DNA of 64,000 nucleotides from Halichoerus grypus (GCF_964656455.1 NC_135720.1:99398696-99462695), one strand, 5' to 3'. Positions 11,789 through 24,874 are shown, numbered from the stretch's first letter. Made by a program: numbers and translations. Notes: a model not told the origin generated them from the letters alone.

Positions 11789-13453
11789 ATTCTTCTTATA
11801 TTGAGAGGGTAGTGTGGAGGTGATTGTTAAAGAGACAGGAATACCATCCAAGTCAAACTCCCAAACCTCACAAGCTTACCTCAGGTTGGTTTGGCGGGTG
11901 TATAATCCGCATGCTGCCTTTGGACAGTCAGTGAGAAGTGCAGAGTGCCAAGGAAATGCTTTTGAAGTCATAGTGGTAGGTCAGACAGGTCACCCCTGAA
12001 GGACTACACAGGAGGAAGTGGAGTGGACTTCTCACCCTCTGCATTCAGGGCTGTCGGGAAACTGTAGAAAGAACATGAGTAGGATGTTAGTGGGTGATCC
12101 CACCACCTGCTAATGCAGCTTGGTGGTTTCTTTGGGCTTTTTATTTCAGTTTGTAATGGCTCCACCTGGGGCTGTGTAGTGTTTCAATTCACCTACATTT
12201 CTCTTAGTTTCTGGGTAGAAATACCAGAAACGTGTCTGGTAGTTGGAGTTCATCTAATGTCAGAATATGAGATAGATGGAAGATTACATTCAAGGAAAGA
12301 AAAGAAACATCCAAGTGTTCAGGTCTGCACATGGAGCCAGTGCTGATTCTGGTGCTCCCCGCCTCTGCTTGAGCTTTGCTAAGAATGCCTTTTGTTCAGT
12401 ACACTCTAAATTATAAGGGAAACATGAGGGCTTTTGGATTTGTATCAATCTTAAGAGCTTTCTGCTACCTAATCTTTACCAATTCAGTTTTTCACAAACC
12501 TGAGAACAACAGAAAATGATGGCGATGAAGTTCTGTGGATCTGTCTGTCTGTCTACCTACTTATTTACTTAGAAAAAGCAAATGCTAAATAACCTCCTGT
12601 GTGCAGGGTATTTACTGCTTTAGGGCACAATCTGTTGCCGAACAGTTAAAACTGTTGCTAAGGCATCTATTGTCGTAATATATGCCTCGGCAGCCCTGTG
12701 TTCTGTCTTGCTCCGCATCTGTGAGCACAGTGATTTATTGGTAATACTAATCTTCTTTGAAAGTCCTAGTGCTGCGAAGTCAAACATATTTGAAGAGGGG
12801 ACAAACAGTTTCATTTTCTGTTGTTTGTTTCCATGGAATTTCTTATGACTGCTTGAGAAAACATTTTATTTTGAAAGAGGATACGTACTTATGTAGTTGA
12901 GTAAGAAGGAAGGAGTGGCATCTACTTTAGGATTCTGTTATTCAGATGAGATTTGCTCTGCTGCTTTCATCTTCTCAGGACATAGTATTCCAGGGGATTA
13001 TACCTTCATCATCATCACTGCGGTTGAGCCTTACTGAACATTCTTTACTTGCAGAGTATTTAAGAAAAAAAGAAATTTGAAAAAGAGACCCTACATAAAC
13101 ATACGAGCTGACTCTTCCCTTCAAAGAGGAAAGTTCAAGGAAGAGAGTTCCCACCGTCATTCCACCTTCTTTTTCTGTCTTCCAGCAGAGTGTTAGCAAA
13201 ATGAAGAGGGCTCAACATTGATTGGACTGCAATGAACAGTGGGTTGGGCCATTGCATTGAAACGCAGATATTGCAATGGTCAATTGGGAGGAGGCTTAGT
13301 GTCTTGCGGGCAGCTACTAGGCAAAGGGTACTTGGGTCTGCACACTCACCTGTAACCTAGATTGATCCCGAGGTGAAAATTGGAGTGTGGACAAAAGCAA
13401 GCAGGAAATTTGACTCTTGTTTGAAAAATATATTGTGTCTTTCATCCCAGGAG
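11789..13453. other. unique sequence, nothing recognised
   Basis: No repeat family recognised. Several 60-80 codon open frames on both strands show no domain and no conservation clue. Confidence 0.4.
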
Positions 13454-13470
13454 ACACACACACACACACA

Positions 13471-13503
<33 letters not shown>
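13454..13503. repeat. (CA)n microsatellite
   Basis: About 25 CA units with one T interruption (catacac). Open frames that read HTHTHT or CVCVCV across it are artefacts. Confidence 0.95.
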
Positions 13504-13769
13504 CCCTCAACATTTTCTTTTTCTTTGTGCTCTACTCCTTCACTGTACCAAATGCTGTCTTCACCTCCTTATCCACCCTAAGGTAAAAGTGAGTGATAAC
13601 TGCTCCCAGAGGTAATTGCTCTTAGTTAGATATAAACTGTCTGTCAAATAAATACAGTTGTGAATTGAGGACATCACTCATCCAGTGGAAAATAATGGTT
13701 TGGTTTGTGTGAAGAAAGTCAGCAAAGATAAGGCACGGCCTTCTGACGCTAGCTTGGAACGGGAGTATA

Positions 13770-14003
13770 ATTATTAACATTGTGAATCCCAAAGACAGAT
13801 TGACCTGAATTTAAAGTCAGCCTCATCACTTACTTGCTGTGCTAACATTGGGCAAGTTTGTCAATCTCTCTAAGAGCCAATTTCCATTAAAATAGAGATA
13901 ATAGTAGTTAATACATTCTCAGGTATAGTGCATTTTAGAGGACATAATGAGTATAAAATGCAAGCCACTATCTGGCCACAAGCTAGTGCTTATGGTTATT
14001 TAT
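13770..14003 (+). mobile_element. MIR SINE relic
   Basis: 'cagattgacctgaatttaaa', 'tcatcacttacttgctgtg', 'attgggcaagtttgtcaatc' and 'aaaatagagataatagtag' occur in MIR order, including the conserved core. Confidence 0.85.
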
Positions 14004-14366
14004 ATGATATAGATGATAGCATGCCTTTGTGTAAGATAGTAATGAATGGTTCCATTAACTGAATCTGCAGACTCCACTGATTTGAGTTCTTCTCACTAAA
14101 ATGAAATATTTCTTTCTTTTTCTTCTGGTTAGGCTTAGGTATTGAACAATGAACACAAAAGGAAGCATTAAAAATAAATGTATACAGAAATTAATATGAG
14201 AGATTATCTACCAAGTAAGTTAGTTGAATGTGCACTTAAAATAGCAGTGATCACAAATGTACAATGATTTGATCCCTTTTTATTAAATATAAAAGATCCC
14301 ATCAAACTGTCAGGTCAGAATTCAAGACACAAAAAAAGTGAATAGCTGGATTTTAATAATCTGATT

Positions 14367-14555
14367 AAAAAAAGATTTATTTATTTATTTTAGAGAGAGA
14401 GAACATGAGGGGAAAGGAAAGTGGGAGAGAGAATCTGAATCAGACCCCACGCTAAATGCAGGGCCAGACATCTGGTTTGATCTCCTGACCCTGAGGTCAC
14501 GACCTGAGCTGAAATCGAGTCTGAGGTTTGACCAACTGCGCCACCCAGGCGCCCC
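14367..14555 (-). mobile_element. CAN-SINE (SINEC), antisense
   Basis: Complete antisense SINE: a T-rich tail (aaagatttatttattta), a purine-rich body and a head ending gccacccaggcgcccc. The 14-bp direct repeat ttaataatctgatt at 14353-14366 and 14556-14569 is exact, so the borders are firm. Its body differs from the others (for example 'gaatctgaatcagacccca'), which suggests an older subfamily. Confidence 0.96.
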
Positions 14556-14569
14556 TTAATAATCTGATT

Positions 14570-15189
14570 TTTTAAAATCCAAGACTATATACCAAATAGT
14601 CATATACGAGGGATAGCAATTTTGATGAAACTCTGCATAGTTTTTCAAACCATTGAGGCATTGAAACATTTTGCAAACTCTGTGGACTTTATAATACTCT
14701 GGAATCATAGTTTTAGTAGTGTTTTAGCAGACTGAACATGCCCGATGCTTACAGTTGAAGTTTCCTCATCTATCGCATGCATCATTGATTTTAGGCTTAA
14801 AAAGAACATATTCAGAAGGTGCTAGATACTGGGAAATAATCAGTCCCTGGTAGATGTTGTGATTATAATTGAACACTTACTAGGTACAAGGTGCAGTTTC
14901 TTCAAAGAACCCATATTTGGTGATAACCTGCTTAGCAACACTTTCCTTCTGTAAAGCACCTCTTTAATTTTATGTTTACTGTTAAGACAGAATCAAGTAA
15001 ATAAAAGTTTGAGCGTGTTTTTAGTCACCCAGAAAACAACCAACAAACCAAAGCAAGTGGCGTACTCCACAGTACCTTATACAATAAGGAACAGCCTTTG
15101 CCTACCTATTTTGTCTCTGTTAACATTTGAAGGGCAAGGAATTAATTCTCTACAACCTGTAAATGTTTCATTTGTGGACTTTGTACCTC
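14570..15189. other. unique sequence, nothing recognised
   Basis: No repeat or gene recognised. Confidence 0.4.
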
Positions 15190-15640
15190 TGGATGAATAA
15201 TGAATGTTAATTAATGATGACAATGACAACGGCATTCCGTGTGTTACTTTTTTGCATTTTACCCATCTCTAAGTCTTCTCCTCCTGAAGTGGGTTCCCTA
15301 TTATTTTATTCATTATTTTATTCCTGGAAACTTGTGCTTTGTTAAAATACAGCAGATATCTTCTTGTGTGTTACCATAGCAAATTGCATAAGAATTTACA
15401 CCATAAATTATTCATTACAGCCAATTTAGTATAATTATTAATTCCAGCATACATTGGTGCCTGATTACATCTCAGTGCTCATTGCTGGATCTTGACCATG
15501 TTCTGCTGAAAATAATGATCTGTCATGCCTAATCAGGATCTAACAAGTCCCACTAAAAGGTAAAAATGTTTAATTAATACCGGTTTAATAAAACAATGAT
15601 TGATCCAATTGTTACAATCTGTCAGAGAGTCTTCCGAAGG
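15190..15640. promoter_or_regulatory. possible conserved noncoding element
   Basis: Repeat-free, low CpG, with several TAATTA/ATTAAT cores ('gttaattaatgatgac', 'tataattattaattcc', 'gtttaattaataccgg') of the kind homeodomain proteins bind. Such composition is common in deeply conserved enhancers in gene deserts, but conservation cannot be seen from one sequence. The call is an inference from composition alone. Confidence 0.2.
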
Positions 15641-16329
15641 TAATCCAAAATCTACCTGGTAATAAATTTAGGAGCTAGCAGTGGTGTACAAGCAATCAAC
15701 GTGCTTTCCAATTCAAGGGCAAATTGGGACGTACTCTTCCCTTGGTATCTTTCTGCAAAAGTAAATCAGCTCTCCTTTCACTGGGAAGCTTTGCTCCCAA
15801 CATCAGTTCTGGTATTTCAAGCTTTCATGCCTTCCGCTCCCACTGAGCCCTTTCCTTGCATTAAAGATGCATCCTGTATTGTATGTGAATGTTCCAAGCT
15901 GCACTGCTTCCCACGCGGATCTCATTTTAACTCTAAGTTGAGCTGAGCAAAGTTTGCAGTTGCATTTCCCACTGGAATTAACTGTGGAGAATATGGCCAG
16001 GAATTCAGTTCCAAAGCCCTTTGGCTGCAAAGCCATGTAGTCTAAATACCCATGGAGTATCACTGAATAGATATGACCCAATTTTGATATGATTTTTTTG
16101 GGGGGGGCTCTTGAAATGTAGAGCAGAAATCAGACCTATGTGCGATACGATCAATTTTATTATGTTAACTTACTGTGTATATTTTGAACCATTTCCTTTT
16201 TGTTTTTTTTTTTGTTGTTGTGTGTCCTCAGGATCAAGAGTGAGACAGTATTAATTAATTATTTTAAAATCCACAGAATAAATTCAGTGCCTTATTTTTT
16301 TAATCATAGAGGAGGAAATAAGCTAAAGT
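15641..16329. other. unique sequence, nothing recognised
   Basis: Overlapping 81- and 92-codon frames on opposite strands (15701-16081) show no recognisable domain and are most simply chance. A short T run followed by eight G occurs near 16090-16107. Confidence 0.4.
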
Positions 16330-16545
16330 GATAACATCTCTCTTACTGAGGGCCAATATTACATCTGCTAGGCACTGTGTATATATTTGCTTTTATACTC
16401 ACAATGGCCGTTAGAAATAGGTAATTTGTTCCTCAGTTTCAAGACGAGAAAGCTGAAGCTGGAGGTCGTCATCGAGTAAATTGATGAGTAGGGGTATAAA
16501 CCCAGGTCTGCCTGATCTCCTACTACTTCTATCAGCGTGGCTTCC
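16330..16545 (-). mobile_element. MIR SINE relic, antisense
   Basis: 'ctgctaggcactgtgtata', 'atactcacaatggccgttag', 'aagacgagaaagctgaagct' and 'gtataaacccaggtctgcct' follow MIR read in reverse complement. Confidence 0.7.
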
Positions 16546-18019
16546 TGGAGTACAGCTCTAGCCCAGGGACTAAGGCAGGGCCTGTTTGAATCACTAAACT
16601 TACTAGCTTTTGAGTCTTTCCTTGTTAGACCAAGGGTGAATTTTGAAACACAACGTGGATGAGACGAATGAGGGGAAAGAGGCAGAACTTAAATACTTGC
16701 TACCAATTCAATATCAGGTTCTGATTAAATTGGCTGTGTATTTGGCTCTCTTTCAAGGGACATAAGCTTGTCGATACCAGACCCATGTACTGTAGAGATG
16801 AGTTATATTACAAAACTGTACATCCATTGCATTTCAATTCTCACAGCTCTCCTACCAATGCCCTGTGTGTTTTCCCAAGAAAACATTCAGAAATCACTTC
16901 TAAGGCTACTTTTTTGTGTGAATTTTGTTTAAAGTTACCTTCCCAGAGCTTGTTAGGATTGGGACTTTCAGAAACTGTCAGTTGTTTGCCTTGAAGCCTC
17001 AGGGGCAGTGGATAGCTCAGTAGCACTTTGAGGGGCCACCTTAGAAAACCACAGATGGACACATGCTATCATCTTTGCCTGCAGTTCCATGCACACAAAT
17101 TGAAGGTGGTCTGTACCACCTGAGAATTCACTAATGTCTTCAGGGCTAATCCCATGTGTTCCACATTCAGCTCACCCCGGAGTTCTTCTAACACTGCAAA
17201 TGTAACTTACATGTAAGAGGAGAGGTTATGGCTGTGTTTATATAGAACCATTCTGCTTGCTTCTGGGATTTCATTATACTTAGTGGTATAGCATGCGATG
17301 TTAGAGTCTTTGCTGGAACTACTCAGGGAAGTCCTTTAGCATTGCTAAAGCTTGTTACAGTTTTCTCTTATTTTCACAAGTTTATTGGGTCACTATAAAG
17401 CTGAGAGAGAAACTCCCGGGAGAAAGAATGTGAAGGATAGCTAGTGTGGGAACAAAGACTAGATGAACCAAGCGGAATAAGGAAAGAGAAGCCATAGGAG
17501 TAGACAGTAAAAACTGCAAAAAGAATGCTAGTTCCACTAATCTGTCCCTTCTTTATAAACATAATTTATATCAATATTTTTCACTAAAGAGCCAAGTAAA
17601 CTGTTTGATTATTTATTTACTAGTGAGTCAATAGCATAATTCTTATTCTTACCCTCTAGGAACAGACAATTGGATAATACAAAAGAATTATTATCTCTCT
17701 TTTAATTTAACTTTGAATTATTGGATGCCAGAAGGAAGTTTCAGGAAATGCCTATTTGTGGTTTTTACACCTATAGCTGGATAAAAGAAGGAAAAGATTT
17801 ATTCCTAATCTAGGCATATTCCAGTTTTCATGAAAGCCCACTAAACAATGTAGAAACAGGAACATGATTTAAGATTACCTAATATAACATGACCACCATA
17901 TTTCTATACCTTGAAAATGCTATTCATTTTTGGAAGGTGACTTTAGGAGATAGAGGAAATGGTTCTCACCTTTTGGGAGATTTCTCCAACTTTCCCTAAC
18001 CTTATCCTATCTAGTCATC
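16546..18019. other. unique sequence, nothing recognised
   Basis: No repeat family or gene recognised. Confidence 0.4.
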
Positions 18020-18036
18020 AGAAAAGGAGATATCAG

Positions 18037-18271
18037 GGTGGCGCCTGGGTGGCTCAGTCGTTAAGCGTCTGCCTTCGGCTCAGGTCATGATCCTAGAGTC
18101 CTGGGATCGAGCCCCGCATCGGGCTCCCTGCTCTGCGGGAAACCTGCTTTCTCCCTCTCCCACTCCCCCTGCTTGTGTTCTCTCTCTTGCTGTGTATCTC
18201 TCTGTCAAATAAATAAACAAAATCTTTAAAAAATAAAAATAAAAAAAAAATAAAAAAATAAAAAAAAAAAA
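18037..18271 (+). mobile_element. CAN-SINE (SINEC), sense, young
   Basis: Starts gggtggcgcctgggtggctc, shows an A-box-like tggctcagtcgttaag and a B-box-like gggatcgagcccc, then the CT-rich part and a long A-rich tail (aataaacaaaatctttaaaa, then A runs with T interruptions). The 17-bp direct repeat agaaaaggagatatcag at 18020-18036 and 18272-18288 is exact, so the insertion is fairly recent. Confidence 0.98.
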
Positions 18272-18288
18272 AGAAAAGGAGATATCAG

Positions 18289-20890
18289 TGTTAGGTATGT
18301 ATGTGTAGTATTTTGACAAAGTATTGATGTGTTTTTCTCTCCTGTATTTTTGCACATAGCACATTTATAATCAGGCCAAGATAGCCCTCAATTTCAGGAG
18401 TAAGATTCAGGGTGTTACAGCAGGAATGGAAAGAGAAAGATTTAGTTTTCATTTTCTGACATTCAATGTATGATTTGGTATAAAATCTTCTTCAGCGTAT
18501 CAAGACCCAGCTTGGATTTTAGACAACAGTTTTTTTTTTTTTTTTCCTCACTGTGCATGAGGCTGATTTTAGGAAAAAATACAAAGAGAAGATGATTGAA
18601 AGGAGTTCAACTCTTGCACACGGGGGGTTGAAGAATCAAGAGAAGAGGGAGAAGAAGACATTAGATGGTCAAATGTGTGGACGATTCGGACCTGGAATGA
18701 GAAGATATGTTATGGAACACAGACATGAGAAGCTCTAGCCTTCCCCTGCTTTGGGGCTATGAAGGAAGGTAGCTGTGCAGAGTCGTTCAGCACCCAACAG
18801 TGGACAGTCCAACTTAGTTAAGAGTCTGGAATTATCTTGCTAAGAATGGAGAGGTCAAGTTTAAAATTCCAAGCTTACTGCTAATTCTTGTATGGATAAC
18901 GAGTGTGCTTGCTATGGGGAAAGCTGTGGTGAAAGGGACATAATGCCAAAGCAGAGGCTAAGGTAGGCTATTTTAGGACCGAAGACAAGATGGACTACAT
19001 GACAGAAATCTTCAGCACTGGAAAATGGTAAAGCCCATAGACATGACTATGAATGCTCTTGTCTACAAATAATGGTAACCCGCACTGGAAGATGCCCAGA
19101 AATCGGACCAGTTATCCCTCAAAGGTTACCAGTTTGTATACATGAGGTAACCAGCAACTTTCTCCCAATGTTGTAAGGTCATAATATAATATCTTCTTCC
19201 TATACCCAGACTTCATGGTGGAGAGGTACCAGGGAAAATGATGGTGGAAATAGGACACTGAAGCTGAAAAAAAGATCTCAAAAGTCTGAATGATACCTAA
19301 ATATCATTATTTAATCATACATTAGTTAATAATCATAAATTGTTGTATGAGACTTTTGAAAACTAGGGTTTGATAAAAGGTCAATAAAAGCAATATACAC
19401 ACAAATTCCAAAGTTTCTAGCAAATCTATTTGTGGGGAAATTTGTAACTCTGTTTGAAAAAAAGAATGATTTGGGTCATAGCAGTGATGCATAACTTGAT
19501 GTGAGTGATTCTATTGGATCTTTTTTTAAGAGTGAATTGAATGGGTTGAGGGGATAAACATTGGTATAGGAGAAAGAACAAAAGGCTGCTGACCAAAGCA
19601 GGCAAGACTTCACTGCTCTCTTTCTTCCCCTTGAGGATGCTTTATCCCTACCCTCAGTGTTTATTTTAATTAATGCTATATTAGTAAGATGATAACAGAA
19701 ATTATGATAGTTATTACTAATAGTAAGTTATAATCACAATCGATAAAGGAGATATTTTGCTAGCAAAGCCTAACATCAGATCTTAATAGTGATTAGGCAA
19801 AAGGTTTCTGACAATCACATCTGTGCTTTTTACCAGTCAGGGCAATGAGAGGAACAAAGGCTCAAACTGCTGAAAAGTAATGACATTAAAAATATTGAAC
19901 CAAACAGACGGACACAGGCTGTAAACCACAAGTATGGGCATACAAGTGCACAGCAGCAAACGTAGTTCTTTTTCTCAGGCTTCTGAGAACTCAAATTGCA
20001 TTTGTTTCCTAGAAAACAAATCAGGATAAAGGCAGTTAAAAATAGGGAGTGCCTCTAGATAGGGAATTCCTTAGATTTTAAAGCTGCTCAAAGATTGATT
20101 GATATCACATTAGCAACACAATTAAAATAGTTTCAAACGGGCATTGTTTTCATAATTGTAGCCTTTTGAAAAATTTAGAGCACATGAAAAAAGGTTATCT
20201 ACAGTTCTGTCTTCCAAAGATGATGACCAACTATTAACATTTGTATCTTGCGTTTTTTTTTTTCCTAAACAGATACTTTTACATTTCCTTCACTTTTATA
20301 CTAGAGGTATTATTGTTTGTGACTATCCATTAAAAAAATGAAACAAAACAAAACACGTAGATAGATCATTTTTGTTTGTTTCAAAAACACACAAAACCGA
20401 AGTATCATTCTGCCTTCCTGTGATCAGACAGGCACTTTGAGAAATTATTGTCACCAAAATATTTGTATGAATTAAGGAAGGGGTGTTTGCACGTGTGCAT
20501 CTGTATCTGTAGTGTGTGTATGTGAAGACATAGGGCTTATCTGAACCTAGAAGCTTGAAGAAGTGGCTCTGCATGGTTGACACTCAGACCTCTAAGGGGG
20601 GTGTGCCCTGCTGACGGGCACAGTAAGGTTTATCGGGGGGGAGCTGGAAGGAGCTGGAAGCTGGAAGGAACAGCCACTGTTGGAGCAGGGCCCTGTTGCT
20701 GAGGAATGCTGGCAGTAACAGTTGCCAAAAGAGAAATGAAGAGCCTCCTTTTCCTCTTCCAGCCTTGCAACCTGCGTTCAGTGCCCCCTATTAGAAGACC
20801 TTACAGAAAGCCAGCTGGCAAAACCGAAATGTAATTTACAAAATCCCAGCCCTAGCACCGTGCATAGAGTCCAAAAAGGAAGGCTTGGAG
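18289..20890. other. long stretch without a recognised element
   Basis: Contains a pure T run near 18531-18545 and otherwise unremarkable sequence. I considered an old LTR between about 18540 and 19270 because of its higher GC and purine-rich content, but found no terminal signals. A small tandem of gagctggaag units lies at 20641-20668. Confidence 0.35.
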
Positions 20891-20898
20891 CTGAAGGA

Positions 20899-20981
20899 TT
20901 ATATATAATATAATATAATATAATGTAATACGTAATATATAATTTTATATAGTTAGTATATATTTTATATATATATGCATG
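20899..20981. repeat. AT-rich (TATAA)n/(TA)n low-complexity tract
   Basis: Repeated tataa and atatat units, nearly pure A/T, followed by atgcatgc. Self-complementary segments could extrude as a cruciform. Confidence 0.9.
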
Positions 20982-21396
20982 CAGAGGCTCAGTTGACCTG
21001 GCACACAAGTCAGAGAACTGTACCACTTATGAATCATTTATAGAGAGATCACATCTGCCCCATCTTGGAAAAGAAACATCCATACTCGCAGCTCCCTCTT
21101 TAGGGCTAACGTGAGTTTGGCATTTCATTACTTTACCTCTTTTTAGGTTTTCTAATTTTTGCTCTCTAGCTTCCCTAGAGAAGTCTAGGGAAGTCTACAT
21201 TTAGACAAGTATTTATTATGCCCATGTATATTCCTCATACCCCTGCTAGGAGCTAAGAACCAAACAACAGATTTTCTATGTCTTTTCCAAAATATTCGGT
21301 GTACTTTTCATTGTAGAATATTATTTATGAGTAAAACACATTTTTAATAACTCTTCTCCCCAAAACACCATCATACTATTTCCTTTCAGCATTTTT

Positions 21397-21590
21397 TTTT
21401 AAAGATTTCATTTATTTTTTTGACAGAGAGAGAGACACAGCGAAAGAGGGAACACAAGCAGGGCGAGTGGGAGAGGGAGAACAGGCTTCCTGCCGAGCAG
21501 GGAGCCCAATGCGGGGCTCGATCCCATGACCCCAGGATCATGACTTGAGCCGAAGGCAGATGCTTAACCGATTGACCACCCAGGCACCCC
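21397..21590 (-). mobile_element. CAN-SINE (SINEC), antisense
   Basis: T-rich tail, purine-rich body (gacagagagagagacacagc), a GC-rich centre (gcggggctcgatccc) and a head ending caccacccaggcacccc. Flanks tcctttcagcattttt and tccttttggtattttt are an imperfect TSD with three mismatches, pointing to an older insertion than the 18 kb copy. Confidence 0.95.
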
Positions 21591-21599
21591 TCCTTTTGG

Positions 21600-22520
21600 T
21601 ATTTTTAAAGATGCTACTTAACTTTCTTCTAGATTTCCTTCTTTCTATTGAGAAGTCAGCTGTCAGTCTTGTTGTTCCTTTGAAGATAATGTATCTTTGG
21701 CAGTTTTTAAGATTTTACTGAGTTTTTAGCAGTTTGGGATATATTTAGGCTTGATTTCTTCGAATTTATTCTTTTGGGAGTTTGTAGACCTTCCCGAACC
21801 TGGAAACTGATTTTTTAAAAAATCAGTATTGTAAAACACTTGATCATTACTTATTGTTTTTTTCTCTTTTCTTCCTATTAAAGTCATTAAACACGTTATA
21901 CTATTTGTATGTGTCTAATATATTCTGTTGTGTTTTAGTGTAAGTGTTTTCTGTTGTCCATTCTCTCAGTTTTCTAATTCTGTTGTGTCCAATCTGCTGT
22001 TAAAGATTTTCATTCAGATCAGATACTATGTTTTTTCTTCTGGCACGTCCATTCGATTCTTTTTATAGATTATAATTCTAAGTGAAATTTTATAACTTCT
22101 ATTTTTGCCCATCATTTTCTCTGTTCTCATGAACAAATTAATCGTATTTTAAAAAGTTTTTTGAGAATTCCAATAACTCTATCAATTTGTAGATCTGTTC
22201 TCTTATCTATTATCTTGGTTATCTGCCAGATAGTCCCGTATGCCTAGAGGTTTTATTGCACCTGGACATTGTGTTAAAGAAGTTCCAGATAATGTTATCT
22301 TCCATAAAAGAGGATTTTCTCTTTCCTTTGCCAGCCAGTTAGAATGGAAATCTGATCACTTTTATCCAACTATGCACTGCCTGGGTTAAGGCTTGAGCTG
22401 TAGGTTAGTGAGATGTAGCCAATTGTTCATTCAAGTTCCTAGGGTATAGTTGTCAAGGGCTCTCAACAGAGATCTGGGAATTTCTCCCTGCTTTTAAGAG
22501 ACTTTTATTTCAGTTTTTTA
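21600..22520 (-). mobile_element. old L1-family DNA, antisense (tentative)
   Basis: Phrases such as 'gagaagtcagctgtcagtct', 'ttttagcagtttgggatat', 'ccaatctgctgttaaagat', 'acgtccattcgattctttt' and 'caataactctatcaatttg' resemble a widespread diverged mammalian LINE segment that I remember as old L1. A second copy of the same kind appears near 28 kb and shares aatctgctgtta. The exact family is uncertain. Confidence 0.4.
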
Positions 22521-23415
22521 GTATCATACTATGCACAGGTTTACAGTTTGGCAGATACCTTATGGGGTAGACCACCTTGATGACCAAGGCCCCTCAAAGT
22601 GTACAATTTTGTCATTCCAGATCCGTGCAGTGCTCGAAAATACAGCTGGAAGCTTCACATCTCTCTTCCTGGGGACAAGAATGGATTCTCAACCTCTAAT
22701 TGTGCTCAGATTGTCAAATATTCCCAGGTGGAAAGTCTTGAAGGTAGCCCTGTGCCAGCAGGAACACATTCTACTTGCCCAAGAACAAAGCAAAAATGCT
22801 CTTTTAACTTCACATTACTTTTGGAGATTTGGGTTTTTAATAACCTTTTGTCTTGTTATTGTTTTGATTTCTGAGAAAGAAAGAAGAAGCAAGTGGAATG
22901 CCATTGCACACTGTTTTCTTGTCTCCCGTATTACCTAAGTCTGAAACGTCTAAACCACAGATGTGGAGATTAGGCCTCACAGCGTCCTTGTTATTCTCTT
23001 TTTGTATGCAAATGGTATACTAATAGTCCAGAAAATTGAGGATTCTGGAGCTATTGGCTGTATTTCTTTGCAAAACAGTGTTTTGGGCAAAGCAAATAAA
23101 TATTTAGCTGTAGTGCTAGGGAAGCTTCTCACAACACCTTTGCTATTAAAAAGGGGACACTATATGATAAAATATAGGGGACATTAAGAAGAGACCCAGA
23201 TATCCAATCAGGTATTACCACACCTAATAACGCAGCATGAACATGTTACAAAGTTTTATATATTCTTGTGAACAAGTTAAATGTACCTTCTTTCATTTTT
23301 CCTTGCCAATCATATAGCATGGCTCACATAAAGTAACTGCAATTTGGATTATGCAAACTTTATAAATACACATTCCCTATTTTTATATTTTATATCAGCT
23401 TTGGTAATTTTCTGC
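22521..23415. other. unique or very diverged sequence
   Basis: Holds a 135-codon open frame (22531-22938, plus) overlapping a 91-codon frame in another phase. I recognise no product, and both are compatible with chance. Confidence 0.35.
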
Positions 23416-23429
23416 TTCTTGCTAGTCTT

Positions 23430-23648
23430 TTTTTTTTTTTTTTTTTTTAAAGATTTTATTTATTTATTTATTTATTAGAGAGAGAGAGTGAGACAGCGAG
23501 CACAAGTGGGGTGGAGGGACAGAGGGAGAGAGAGAAGCAGGTTCTCCGCTGAGCAGGGATCTTGACGTGGGGCTCAATTCTAGGACCCTAAGATCATGAC
23601 CTGAGCTGAAGGCAGATACTGAAATCGACTGAGCCACCCAGGCACCCC
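23430..23648 (-). mobile_element. CAN-SINE (SINEC), antisense
   Basis: A long T run, aaagattttatttattt, a purine body, and a head ending gagccacccaggcacccc. The 12-bp repeat cttgctagtctt at 23418-23429 and 23649-23660 is an exact TSD. Confidence 0.97.
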
Positions 23649-23660
23649 CTTGCTAGTCTT

Positions 23661-24600
23661 CTTGAGAAGGGGCAAAAATCATTAAACTTCCTGGCTCCTG
23701 AGGAAGATTTTTCTGGGATCCAACTAAAAAAGGGTCTTTGTTTGGCAGAGAGGGTCATATGTTCCCTACTATAAATTTAGTTTTGCTCATGGTGACTATA
23801 CGCGTGAGCACACACACACATACACACCCCAACAATAACCATGAGTGTTCAGATTATAACACAGATGTGTAGATATGGTTTCACCCTCTGGAAGGTTATA
23901 GCCTATAGCCTATTAGGGATGTAAATGAAATGAAATCTGACAACATTCATTTAAGACATATGCTAAGTGACCAAAGTAATGGAGAGGGCAAAACCTCTTT
24001 AGGGGTAGAAATGACTCATGGTCATAGCAAGTCAATTAATACACCTGGTCCTCAGTTGTGGAACGAAGAGCCTGGATGAGTTAATTTAATTAATAATCAT
24101 CTGACAACCACAAATTGAATACCTACTCTACATCAGGCATTTTATTAGATTTAAATCATCTTAATTTCTTCTGCTTTAAAAGTTGAAGGCTAATTGAATT
24201 TAAATTAAAAAAAATAAAAGTTGAAGGGACTGTGGATTCAGAGGACTGAGTAATATTTGTGGGCTTAGATCTGTAGGCTAAGGAATGCTTCTTAGAGCCA
24301 GAGGAAAAGGGAAACCAGCCATGCCTTGAATGATGGGTGTGGCATACTATAGGAGATGGGGCTGTGAGTCTAGAAGCTATCTCCCAAGCACAGTCTAGGG
24401 GAAACACTTCTTAAAGGGGACTGGAGCACAGATTTTTGACAAAACTTTGATGGCTCACACATCCTGTGCCAATAGGCATCTGGAGAGGCATGTGGTCTTG
24501 TGTGGCCCCTATGTGCTTGTCCTTTGCAAAAAAAAAAATAAACTATACAGCAAAGTGACACTGTGCCGTTTACTATTACTTTTAAGAGGGGTAAGTCCAA
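23661..24600. other. unique sequence, nothing recognised
   Basis: A short (CA)n lies near 23807-23826. No gene or named repeat seen. Confidence 0.4.
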
Positions 24601-24605
24601 ACATT

Positions 24606-24672
24606 ATACACACACACATATGTATATATTTATACATACATATACATGTATATTTATATGTACATATGTTTA
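24606..24672. repeat. (CA)n/(TA)n degenerate microsatellite
   Basis: Alternating tacaca, tatata and catgta units. Confidence 0.9.
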
Positions 24673-24874
24673 TTAGCAACATGGTGAATGTTTGAATCTT
24701 TCAGACTACATAAGGAAATAGCCAGTCATAGAGTTATGACAATTTTGTTTCATTTGTGGATGTTAGTATTGGGATGTATGAACAGAATCAGGCTTTTATT
24801 GGAGATGTTTGTACAAGTTTGGGTAAAGTCTAAACATTTTAAAGAAAATGAGCATTTGGTTACAAGATATTTAT

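Noticed and set aside
13317..13615. Frames encoding CVCVCV or HTHTHT runs
   Set aside because: Translation of the CA microsatellite.
18080..18364. 94-codon minus-strand frame
   Set aside because: Antisense reading of the SINE at 18.0-18.3 kb and its A-rich tail.
18540..19270. Possible LTR
   Set aside because: No terminal dinucleotides, TSD or poly(A) arrangement that I could confirm.
22531..22938. 135-codon open frame on the plus strand
   Set aside because: No recognised domain, lies beside or within old LINE-like DNA, overlaps a 91-codon frame in another phase, and its length is compatible with chance.
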